Origin: Ophthalmolycus amberensis
Taxonomy: Eukaryota; Chordata; Actinopteri; Perciformes; Zoarcidae
Direction: 5' to 3'
Length of the DNA: 64,000 nt
Assembly: GCA_024529925.1 (NCBI GenBank)
Contig: JAFEUB010000803.1
Coordinates: 186,001-250,000, forward strand
Of this stretch, positions 35,026 through 45,446 are shown piece by piece (position 1 is the first letter of the stretch; every line of letters begins with the position of its first letter). A model generated the notes under the pieces. The model saw nothing but the letters and a program-made list of their open reading frames with translations. It did no database searches and was not told the origin of the DNA. The position numbers and the translations under genes were made by a program.

Positions 35026-35537
35026 CAGGGGTCTTCAATGTTTTTCAGGCCAAGGACCCCCAAACTGATAGAGAGATGGAGCAGGGACCCCCGACTATAT
35101 ATGTTGTATAAAATTGTGTTTTATATTAAACTGGGCCTAGTGCCATGTATACCTCTTTATTGTGCATTCAATACTAAGCTATTGAAATAATACACAGGTT
35201 CATATATTCATGTTTTTATTTTAAACATGTGCAAGGTACAGTGAGTAGTGGTCGAGCCACTGCCATTCATAAACATACATTGTCAGCTGATACCAATGCC
35301 ACTATCAACATTGTCTGCCAATTGCATGATAATCATGCATACAAGCTATTCAAATTGATGCCTATTAGTGCCACTGCCATGCATAAACATACCTGTTATC
35401 TTTCATACAAAACTGAACTATTAAAATAATGGACAGATTCATGTTTAGAGAAAAAAAAAATGTATATATATATTTTTTAAATTGTCTTATCAACCAAAAA
35501 TTTCGCGGACCCCCTGTTGAAGACCTCTGGTTTAGAG
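35018..35537. mobile_element. non-autonomous hAT element 2 of a same-site pair
   Basis: The element occupies 35026-35529 with ends CAGGGGTCTTCAA and TTGAAGACCTCTG and sub-terminal GGACCCCC/GGACCCCCTG. It is flanked by GTTTAGAG at 35018-35025 and 35530-35537, so it shares the middle copy with the hAT on its left. It belongs to a different hAT subfamily and has no coding capacity. Confidence 0.88.
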
Positions 35538-35990
35538 TGTAGTTGTGATGGATTGAGAACATTCAGAAAATGATCTATGATGTCTCCTGTCTCCCAACTC
35601 TCAGGTTCATCTCTAGCCATCCCAAGTACCCCAGACAAACACAAAAAAACAATTAAAGATAAAACATTTAATTGAGTATGTACTCCCCAAAATAGCCCTA
35701 CGAAACAAGGTGGCCTTTTTGGAATGTGAACAGCGGCAACAAAAACACTTCTCTGGGTAGATAATATGGCCAACATCTTAACATTAAACATTCAGAGTCC
35801 ACATCCTCTCGTCCCACTGGAGTCCTGTCCTGGAGTAGCTTCAGGTCCTAGCTGGGCCGCAGCATGTACATGCACCGCCAGTAGTTATTATGTATACATG
35901 TATGTATATATGTTATGTTAACAGCAATAATTTCACAATGTTACTATGTAATACAACGTTAACCACAAGTTACAACTTTTACAGCCATCG

Positions 35991-37768
35991 TGTTACAACG
36001 CTAATGACGTGTTACAACGCTAGTGACGTGTTACAACGCTAATCACGTGTTACAATGCTAATGACATGTTACAACGCAAATCACGTGTTACAACGCTAAT
36101 CAAGTGTTACAACGCAAATCACGTGTTACAACGCGAATCACGTGTTACAACGCTAATCACGTGTTACAACGCTAATCACGTGTTACCACGCTAATCACGT
36201 GTTACAACGCTAATCACGTGTTACAACGCTAATCACGTGTTACAACGCAAATCACGTGTTACAACGCAAATCACGTGTTACAACGCGAATCACGTGTTAC
36301 AACGCTAATCACGTGTTACAACGCTAATCACGTGTTACCACGCTAATCACGTGTTACAACGCTAATCACGTGTTACAACGCTAATCACGTGTTACAACGC
36401 AAATCACGTGTTACAATGCAAATCACGTGTTACAACGCTAATCACGTGTTACAATGCAAATCACGTGTTACAACGCTAATCACGTGTTACAACGCTAATC
36501 ACGTGTTACAACGCAAATCACGTGTTACAACGCTAATCACGTGGTACAACGCTAATCACGCGTTACAACGCAAATCACGTGTTACAACGCTAATCACGTG
36601 TTACAACGCTAATGACGTGTTACAACGCTAATCACGTGTTACAACGCTAATGACGTGTTACAACGCTAATGACGTGTTACAACGCTAATCACGTGTTACA
36701 ACGCTAATCACGTGTGACAACGCTAATGACGTGTTACAACGCTAATCACGCGTTACAACGCTAATCACGCGTTACAACGCTAATCACGCGTTACAACGCA
36801 AATCACGTGTTACAATGCAAATCACGTGTTACAACGCTAATCACTTGTTACAACGCAAATCACGTGTTACAACGCTAATCACGTGTTACAACGCAAATCA
36901 CATCTTACAACGCAAATCACGTGTTACAACGCTAATCACGTGTTACAACGCTAATCACGTGTTACAACGCTAATCACGTGTTACAACGCTAATCACGTGT
37001 TACAACGCAAATCACGTGTTACAATGCAAATCACGTGTTACAACGCTAATCACGTGTTACAATGCAAATCACGTGTTACAACGCTAATCACGTGTTACAA
37101 CGCTAATCACGTGTTACAACGCAAATCACGTGTTACAACGCTAATCACGTGGTACAACGCTAATCACGCGTTACAACGCAAATCACGTGTTACAACGCTA
37201 ATCACGTGTTACAACGCTAATGACGTGTTACAACGCTAATCACGTGTTACAACGCTAATGACGTGTTACAACGCTAATGACGTGTTACAACGCTAATCAC
37301 GTGTTACAACGCTAATCACGTGTGACAACGCTAATGACGTGTTACAACGCTAATCACGCGTTACAACGCTAATCACGCGTTACAACGCTAATCACGCGTT
37401 ACAACGCAAATCACGTGTTACAATGCAAATCACGTGTTACAACGCTAATCACTTGTTACAACGCAAATCACGTGTTACAACGCTAATCACGTGTTACAAC
37501 GCAAATCACATCTTACAACGCAAATCACGTGTTACAACGCTAATCACGCGTTACAATGCTAATCACGTGTTACAACGCAAATCACGTGTTACAACGCAAA
37601 TCACGTGTTACAACGCTAATCACGTGTTACAACGCTAATCACGTGTGACAACGCTAATGATGTGTTACAACGCTAATCACGTGTTACAATGCTAATCACG
37701 TGTTACAACGCTAATCACGCGTTACAATGCCAATCACGTGTTACAACGCTAATCACGTGTTACAACGC
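35991..37768. repeat. 19-bp E-box satellite, about 94 copies, with 608-bp higher-order repeat
   Basis: The unit is ACAACGCTAATCACGTGTT. Most copies contain CACGTG, the palindromic E-box core of bHLH-zip factors, in the context TCACGTGTT. Minor variants carry GACGTG, CACGCG or CACTTG, or GCAAAT instead of GCTAAT. A block of 32 units (608 bp) is duplicated: variants at 36389-36631 recur base for base at 36997-37239 and beyond. A smaller 152-bp (8-unit) duplication is visible at 36126-36190 and 36278-36342. Open frames across it are artefacts. Confidence 0.97.
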
Positions 37769-38299
37769 GCTTCACAATCACACTCAAATGTTGGCGGTAA
37801 TTCTCTGTCTGGTTTGCCATAAAGAAAACGAAGGGGTTAAATGTTGCTATTGTCATTTCAACAGCCGTGTTCAATTTGAGACATAACGCTGTCAAAATTC
37901 ACGCACTATGCAAGTAGTGTACACAGTGTACTACATGAAAGTGGATTAAAGTAATGAGAAATATCCTTGACGTTTCTCTCCTCACTATAACTATTATTTC
38001 TTGATATTTATTGTCTGAAGCTAATCCTGACCGATACATTGGCCCCACTGATTTATTGGGCTACATTTGTCATGTCTCTAAAATGCACTATAATCATTGG
38101 TTTCATTCATTTTTTAATTTATTTCATTAATTCATGCACTTCATTGTATTTTATTTTCATGTATTTAAATCAACCTAGTCACAGCAGACTCTCACAGCCT
38201 CTCACAGCAGCCACATTAGTGTTCAGAAGAGGGGCCCATTGATAGTCTTCCCCCCCCCCACGCACACACACACATGTTAAGCAGGTAGCTGTGGTTCAT

Positions 38300-38845
38300 T
38301 TATGGTGTGAGCGTGTCTGCTGGGCTGCAGAACAATCAGAGGTTACATAAGAAGCAGACAGAGCGGCTCTGAGCACCGCGCTGCTCCAGCTGCCCCATCC
38401 TATCTCTTTAAATGAGACAGAGCTGCTCCGCTCTGCGTGCGTGCGTGCCTGCGTGTGTGTGTGTGCGTGCGTGCCTATGTGTGTGGAGGAAGGAGACATT
38501 ACGAGAAAAGAGAGGGCCACTCTGTTGTGGAGGAGGAATAGGCGATCGAAAACACAACAGAGAGGATATTTTGCTTGGATCTGCGCGGTGTAGCAGAGGA
38601 GGCTGTGCATCGGTTCTCTCGAGCTGGACTCGTTCTGGTTTTGGACCTGGATGCTCTTCTTGTATCTATGGGCTCGGTTGGCGCATCTTTCGCCTCCCTG
38701 TAGGATCTAACGGGCTGGGCTGCCTTCTAATAATTGTTTATTTCGCTCTCTGCGCGCCAGCAACGTTGGGAGAAACGCGATCGAGAGGCAGCAATAACAC
38801 CGTGCTGATCATGGATTAACGCCAGAGTGAATTTTCATCCGAGAG
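38300..38845 (+). promoter_or_regulatory. fbxl16: probable fbxl16 promoter and non-coding exon 1
   Basis: Sequence here is GC-richer than its surroundings, with CTCTGAGCACCGCGCTGCTC and GCGTGCGTGCGTGCC motifs. It ends in a consensus donor GAGAG|GTAAGG with the cut after 38845. Short upstream ORFs, including ATG GAT TAA at 38811-38819, fit a 5' UTR. It is on the right strand, and fbxl16's first coding exon opens with a splice acceptor, so a non-coding exon is needed upstream. The link across a 17.7-kb intron is inferred. Confidence 0.45.
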
Positions 38846-40893
38846 GTAAGGATGCTGCGAGGGAAGAAAAAAAGGGCCGGCCGAGGAGGATGCGTCCATG
38901 GGTGCAGAGGATGTGTGTGTGTAGCATGTCTGCTTCAGATGGATGACGGGGTGTTGGGTGTATGGCAGCAGCATCCACACTGTGTCTGCTCCGCTCGGAC
39001 GAGGCGGAGGAGCCGGCGAACACCGGGCTGATGGTGTGGGTGTTCCGGCTCTTTGTGTGCACACGGCGTGGGCCTGCGGGGAGACGGTAGCTGATCAGCC
39101 GCATCGAGCTGCGTGTTATTAGCAAACACGATGACGTCAGCGTTTCTCAATGACGCAACATCTGTCGTTCTGATTTGAGCAGCTATGAGACTTCTTCCTT
39201 TTCGCCAGGTGTAACTGTGCTTTGCTCGTTAATCATTCGGACTCAACATAGGCTGCAACAACCCTCCTTTCCCCGCTGGAAGCCTCGAGGCTGGGTAAGG
39301 GCATCTTAGTGGAGATACTCAGGGATTCCCACATCTCCTGTGGAGTTGAACTTAGTGATGACTGACCCACCGGTGGTGGTGCTGTGGTGGGTGGTTGAGT
39401 CAAGATGGCGACCGGTGTTGTTGATAATCACATTTCACTGTCAGTTACGATTTTTGGCTTCCAACAATTATGAAAACAAGACAAGATAAACGTGTCACGT
39501 GCCGCATCCCGTTTAGCTGTGGCTCTCGTAATGTCTCGTGTTATAAATCGAGCGCACCCCTCTGTGGCTCTCGGTCCGCTCGGGAGCTGGGGCGCAGGGT
39601 GGCGTTGGCCCGTCCCCCGGACCCGGACCCGGTCCTCAGGGCGTCAGGGGTCTGCAGTCAGCAACCCACCCAACCTGTCTTGAAACACAAGAGCCCGTCT
39701 CGTTTACCATGTTTTTCGGGTGGGACTGTTTTGCCGTGTCATCAACATTCATATCTAACCACTGTGTTTGTGATGCATTGTTTTAGATCACAAAGTTCTT
39801 CATAGATCCAGCCTCTTAATGTTGCTCTCAAAGTGCACCAGATTGATGCATTTCACTTTGTAAATGTAATGTAAAAAATGCTGAGTCCAGCTTGAGTCAA
39901 GATGTCTTTATTTGAAGAAATAATTAAATTTAAAGTTCAAGAAAATCCACCGTTGAATAGATTATTTCCAACAGTACATGCACGATGTTTCCAAAGTCAG
40001 TGAATAGTTGTGTTGAATTATAATGAGCTCAATTTTGACCAAAGTCAAAGTAATCAAGCAGCCCAAATATACAGTGAGCTCTAAAACTCCAGAAAGCTCA
40101 ACTAAAGTAAGTTGGAGTTGAACAAATGGAGCACAGCTGTAATGCAGTACCCTCCTGAACTTCAACATGGATTCACCTGCATCTCAACAGGATTCACACT
40201 CTAGAACTAGACATAAAGTCACATGTTTCTCAACAACACAGGATTTACAGCACAGGTACACTCACTGAGAGGCAACAGGAGATTGACAAAGCTACCGCTC
40301 TCAACCAGTAAAGAGACATGTTTCCTCCAGCAGTGCTGCTGCTAGCGACCTCCTCTTCTTGCTGCTGCTCTCTTTCCTCCCACTCTTCATTTGACTGTTA
40401 ATGTTATTACTGCTGCAGCTAAAGCAGGAATTTGCCTTGCACTGGCATCATCGACCCTAACAACATTATATTTGGATAATAGATTGTTCATCTTAATACA
40501 TTTTGCAGCGTCAGCCTCAACATTTTTCCTGCTCCACCTTTTCGGTTCTTTGTTATCATTTCATGTGTATTTTCATCCTACTCTGCTCTTGACCTCTGAC
40601 ATTACATGAAGGATCCACTTAAAGGGGCGGGGCTTAGTCAACAACACTCAGTACTACTGCATCTGCCGTATAGACCCTTTTACAGCCAACGTCATCACAA
40701 ATACACATGCACATGTTGGCAGCTGAAGTGGCATTTTGCCCCAGCCATGCAGCAGTTTGCATGTGTGCTTGTTGCATGTTCACGTGTCAGAATCGCTATC
40801 TAACCGAATACCAGCCGACTCAAGTTCTACGGAATGCTGACAGGATCACGACTGTTTCAGAGCAACAGGAGTTTCACTTTAAACAGTGATGAA

Positions 40894-40954
40894 CGTGTTA
40901 ACTGGTGACTCAACAACCAGGGACGCTTCGGCTAAAAGGTCACCAGTTAACACG
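40894..40954. repeat. 16-bp perfect inverted repeat
   Basis: CGTGTTAACTGGTGAC at 40894-40909 and its exact complement at 40939-40954, with a 29-base loop. No family assigned. Confidence 0.8.
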
Positions 40955-41418
40955 GTCACTCGTTAAACCAAAACACCAGTGGAGTCTATAGCTGTGGGCT
41001 ATCAAACGTGATGACGACCACCGGACTGATAAGAAATGCTCGTGTTTAAAGCGGCCATGTTACAACTCTTTTTCATGGTGTTTGGTGTTCGGTACCTGAA
41101 CACACTAGTGACTTGTAGCTCGTAACATCTCTCTGGTGAAAAGTAACACGGTTGGTTTCTCCAGCAGAAACATGAATATATCTGGTTACTAAATATTGGA
41201 CCACTTGCTCATGTATTCTGGTCTCATCTGGCATTTGCCAGGTTGCCAGTCCGAGTCTGGATGGAAGCAGCCAGAAAGCAAGGAAGGAATGCCGGTTTTC
41301 TTAAACCAGACAAATTGAAGGGAAGGATATAATATTCCGCTTCAATTTCAAGCCTATGAAAAGGTCAAAGGCTACTGTGATACCAAGAGAGGAACTGAAA
41401 ATAATATGGGTTGCCATT

Positions 41419-42080
41419 GAAGGAACAGTGTGTAAGATTTAAGAGAACTACGGTGGCCTTCAGTTAACAAGTTAACAAGAACAAACTAAGATAAGCGGTC
41501 AGACAGACAGCTGCTCTTTTAGCTTGTTGGTAACAATGTGCTATTAGCCGAGCTAGCGTTGTGTGTTGGTGTAAACATGGTGGTGGTGGAGGAGAGACTG
41601 AGGCACAGAGCAGAGTCAATTAGGTTTCTCTTTTGTTTAGTAACGAGTGAAACCGGAGTAATCTTCACTTCACCTGGTTCACTTCAGAGTCTCCACCTCA
41701 GTGTGTCATTGTGTGAGTGTGTGAGTGTAGTTGGAGCCCTGACACAGAGAGCAGAGGAGACGCTGCAGCGTGATAATAAAGGACACTAAAAATAAAAGGC
41801 ACCAGCAACGTTGGGGCTTATTAATACTCTGGTCTTTAATAATATAATACTGAGTTTCAGTACCCATCCCCACCTTTAAGTAACGTAGAAACCTGAAAGT
41901 CTCTCTAGAGCCAGTGTTAAGTTTGTCCCTTGTGGGCTGCTGTAGAAACATGGCTTCCAATGAAGATATAAATGTCTTTTTGTAAGCTAAATAAAACACA
42001 ACGATTCTTAGTTTCAGGTCACTGGTGAAAACATAGTTATGAATATTACATTCCATTTCTGCCAATGAATCCTTCTTTTG
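41419..42080. mobile_element. non-autonomous element related to the copy at 48831-49015
   Basis: It starts GAAGGAACAGTGTGTAAGAT and contains GAACTACGGTGGCCTTCAG, TTAAGTTTGTCCCTTGTGGG and AACACAACGATTCTTAGTTT, motifs of a very common short fish DNA element. The interior has an unrelated segment around 41540-41830. There is no coding capacity, and the right end is approximate. Confidence 0.5.
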
Positions 42081-43047
42081 CCCTTCAAAATGGAAAACAA
42101 TATTAACTAGGAAAATGCAATTCAATGCATTGCAAAAAAAAAAAAAATCTAACTCACCAGAAAAAAATGATGAATGTAGAAAGTTGGAAAAAATGATTTC
42201 TGAACTTTAAAGCTGAAATAAAAAGTACTCAACAGTTGCCAACAGTTCTACTTGGTTAAGTTATGGGATATGTTTGAAGTGGTAGTTTAGGTTCCCTGAT
42301 GAATGTGTTTTTCATAGTTTCTGCTACTTTAGACAGCAACATATGTTTACTTTACTACAAGGTATTCGACTTTGGTTTTGAATTCAATCATACTCATATT
42401 GAAACACATAGTTAACTGTCAAAAATAGTTTTGCCTCCTTTTACATATATGCTTAATCAAATGAAATCATGTATGAGTAATCCATCTGAGCCTGATGAAT
42501 GAGGAAATAATGAATAGTTATTATCAGCTGCCACTGAGTGAACAAACTGGTAACGTTGTGTCTCAATGGCAGTGAAACAAACAAGGTAGAAGTGGCAGCA
42601 GAGGTCTAGATCCGTCTCTTCCATGTCTTCCCTTTCTGACTGGTGGCCAATAAATCACGTAGCTGATGGGATCCAAGCCCACGTAACTGGTCATCGGGGT
42701 TGTGTTCCTGCTGAATCTTGATTGAATTCCTCAGTTCTAAACGCTGTCTGTGTGATTGATTGATTGATTGAGGTGATCAATATTTAGTTTAGTTGTCGGA
42801 AAGCTTATTTGTCCAGAGTAACACAACCAATTGCTAAGTCGGACCACAATGTTTAACCTCATTCGCACACTCAGGCCGTTATGGTGGTTATGTGATTCCA
42901 TGTTCTCTACATGGTCCCTGACAGATAAAGGTAACGAGGTGTACACAATCAAGATGTCTTCAGATCAACTGATACACATGGGAGAGGGAAGGGGAAACTG
43001 AAAAAGACAAACTTAAACACATAAAGAGACCAGAAATATGGTTGTTT

Positions 43048-43328
43048 AAGGCTGCAACAACTGATTGATTGAAATTGATTCTAAAAATAATTGGCAACAG
43101 ATGTCATAATTGGTAGTTGGGTCTGTGTTATGTTGCACGGCACGTGCTGTGGCAACATCTCTGTGGGGGCCAACAATTGTGACCAAGGTAAGAAAGAAAA
43201 GGTAAAGCACAAGAAGACCAGGAACAGGTTTTGGTTTTGGATTAAACGCTGGAAAAAACACACAAATAATCAAAGTGTTAATCAACAGGTCAATCAACGA
43301 TCAAAATAGTAATTAGTTGCAGCCCTGG
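43048..43328. mobile_element. non-autonomous DNA element, GGGCTGCAAC family (copy 2)
   Basis: Ends AAGGCTGCAACAACTGATTG and the inverse TAATTAGTTGCAGCCCTGG. The internal block TAGTTGGGTCTGTGTTATGT matches copy 1 at 6083-6370. Length about 280 bp. No clear 8-bp duplication remains. Confidence 0.6.
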
Positions 43329-43474
43329 CTGTGATGTGATAATAATAATAATAATGTCAGCAACAATTTGAGTTCCTCGGCTCAGTTGAGTGGTTGCTTA
43401 GTATATTGGCTTGTTTAGCTTCACAGTGAGTTTGATGGATACGTGTGGGATGTTATGTAACGATGCTTTATATA

Positions 43475-43655
43475 CGGCTGATGTGGCTCAGAGTTAGAGC
43501 GGGTTGTCCTTTATTGGAAGATCAGCAGTTTGATGCCCGGCTCCTCCAATGCGCATGTCTAAGTGTACTCGGGTAAGACACTGAACCCCAAACTGCAACA
43601 AAGGTTGTTCCATCTGTGTGACTAGAAAGGCGCTTTAAAGTCCATTTACCATATT
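43475..43655 (+). mobile_element. tRNA-derived SINE (copy 2, different tail)
   Basis: A box TGGCTCAGAGTTAGAG near 43484, B box region AGTTTGATGCCCGG near 43527, then ACACTGAACCCCAAACTGC, and a 3' tail GGCGCTTTAAAGTCCATTTA then CCATATTT. That tail is the complement of the repeat starting at 57849, so it differs from the tail of copy 1. Confidence 0.75.
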
Positions 43656-44213
43656 TGGGCTTTCTCTGTAAATAAAGGATGAGTGTACACATTACGAACC
43701 GAACAATACGTTTGAATAATACTATAGTGCATTTGGAGAATGCAGAAGCTTAAATGGTGGGAAATATAATGTTCTTTCGGTGGAGCCACTGCACTCAAAC
43801 TGGCAACCCACCCAACGTAACAGGCAACGTGCTGTCTGACACGCCCACCACGGAAGAGCAACATTGTACTCTGGTGAGGCTTGTGTGTTGTGGGATGCAC
43901 ACTATGCTAAACTAGCGTCGCAGGAAAACTAACAACAGCACACACAGAGTGCAGATACATGAATGACGGGACGCTTCGTCACTAACGGACAATGCATATA
44001 GTCAAAATAAATGTAATTCACACAATGACAAGAACAAACAAGAACCAGTCACATATATTTATATGACAACAAAGCAACAAATCAATCCAGCAACACTGCG
44101 GCGCTAAAAACACGTATTCATCCGCACACTGAAGAGCACGAGTCATTCAAATATTATTCACATCAGAGGGAACAATATTAACCGTATCATAAAAATGACA
44201 CCATAGACCAGGG

Positions 44214-44296
44214 ATGCCCACACTTTTTCGGCTTGCGAGCTACTTTTAAAATGACCAAGTCAAAATGATCTACCTACATAAAAAATGCTAAATATC

Positions 44297-44353
<57 letters not shown>

Positions 44354-45150
44354 TGAGTATACTTTATATTTACAATATATGTTGGCGTACCTTGCATAAC
44401 TGCATGAACCCTTATGGCACAATTCAATTCTGTACATCTTTGGTCGTTACCTTACTCTGATGACTTGCACTGAATGGGATTGGCCAGAGTTGCATAAAAT
44501 AAGATAAGATAATCCTTTATTAGTCCCTCAGTGGGGAAATTACAGGATTACAGCAGCATTGCTCACAAGTAATAAAATAAAAGATAAAAATCAAGTAATA
44601 TAATAAATACATGCATAGTCCGGACAGTAGCTGCTGGTAGCCGCCTCAAGCAGACTTCAAATGATCATCAGTCATGGTGGAACGGTGTTTGGACTTAATG
44701 TTCTTCATGTGGGAAAAGGCTGACTCACATAAATGAGTAGAGCCGAATAATGCAGTCAAGAAGGTATCACATTTCCTCATGTTTGGGTACTTTTTCTCTG
44801 TGAGAAAACTGTCCATGAGCCCTGGACTTCAGCTGAATGTTAGCTTGCAGTGTCAGCATCTCATCCTCCACTCCAGACGAGTTCAGGTGAAACAGCGTTG
44901 ACATTTTTGATGCGAGTGAATCAACCTCAATATCTTCCCGAAATGTGCAGCACATAAGTGTAGTAACTGGCTCGAGTAAAGCAAAGTCTGGAAAGCGTTT
45001 GTCAAACTCTGACAGACACTTGTCAATCCTGCTCTGTCAAGTTACGCACACGCCTTCCGCTGAGTCTCCAGTTCTGACGCAAGGTTTTGGAAGTTTCCCA
45101 AATCATGACGCTGCAGCTTTAGCTTCTTTAGTAGAAATAAATTTGAAGGC
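44214..45150 (-). pseudogene. hAT transposase remnant with terminal repeat
   Basis: The left end reads CCAGGGATGCCCACACTTTT, a common hAT terminus. Minus-strand 44955-44770 encodes FREDIEVDSLASKMSTLFHL and NSSGVEDEMLTLQANIQLKS. Further decayed coding at 44760-44650 resembles the end of GTF2IRD2/ZBED-like hAT transposases (serine-histidine-methionine-lysine-asparagine-isoleucine block). An (AT)n run at 44308-44348 and a LINE 3' end at 44504-44622 interrupt it. The right terminus was not found. Confidence 0.65.
44504..44622 (-). mobile_element. LINE 3'-end fragment
   Basis: Plus-strand text AAGATAAGATAATCCTTTAT, TAGTCCCTCAGTGGGGAAAT and ACAGCAGCATTGCTCACAAG is the complement of the 3' end of the LINE at 50860-50977. 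It is a severely 5'-truncated insertion inside the hAT remnant. Confidence 0.8.
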
Positions 45151-45446
45151 TAACTAATTAGCTCGCCGGAGTTTTGCAGTAGCTTTGCTGACAAAGACTA
45201 GCCCAGTGGGGAAGACAGTGTCTCTGTACGTCATGGATGATAAATTGATTGGACCGTGTGGGTCATGATGGTGTGCTCCTTACTGTATTAGCCATGCTGG
45301 GCCTTCCTTATCACACCGTGTCAGACGGAGGAGATTGTAACATGAGACCAATGCTCCACATCACATACAGTAGTAACATTCTATTCATATGACATGAAAT
45401 TGATTATAATGTACCTTCGCGCTTTGGTGGATTTTGTGAACGCAAG

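Noticed and set aside
36389..37638. Repetitive 71-80 aa open frames
   Set aside because: Artefacts of the 19-bp satellite (three units equal 57 bp). The two identical 80-aa frames merely reflect the 608-bp duplication.
38412..38819. A 135-aa plus-strand frame in the candidate fbxl16 first exon
   Set aside because: Low-complexity Cys/Val-rich start from a GTGTGCGTGC run and no known domain. More likely 5' UTR.
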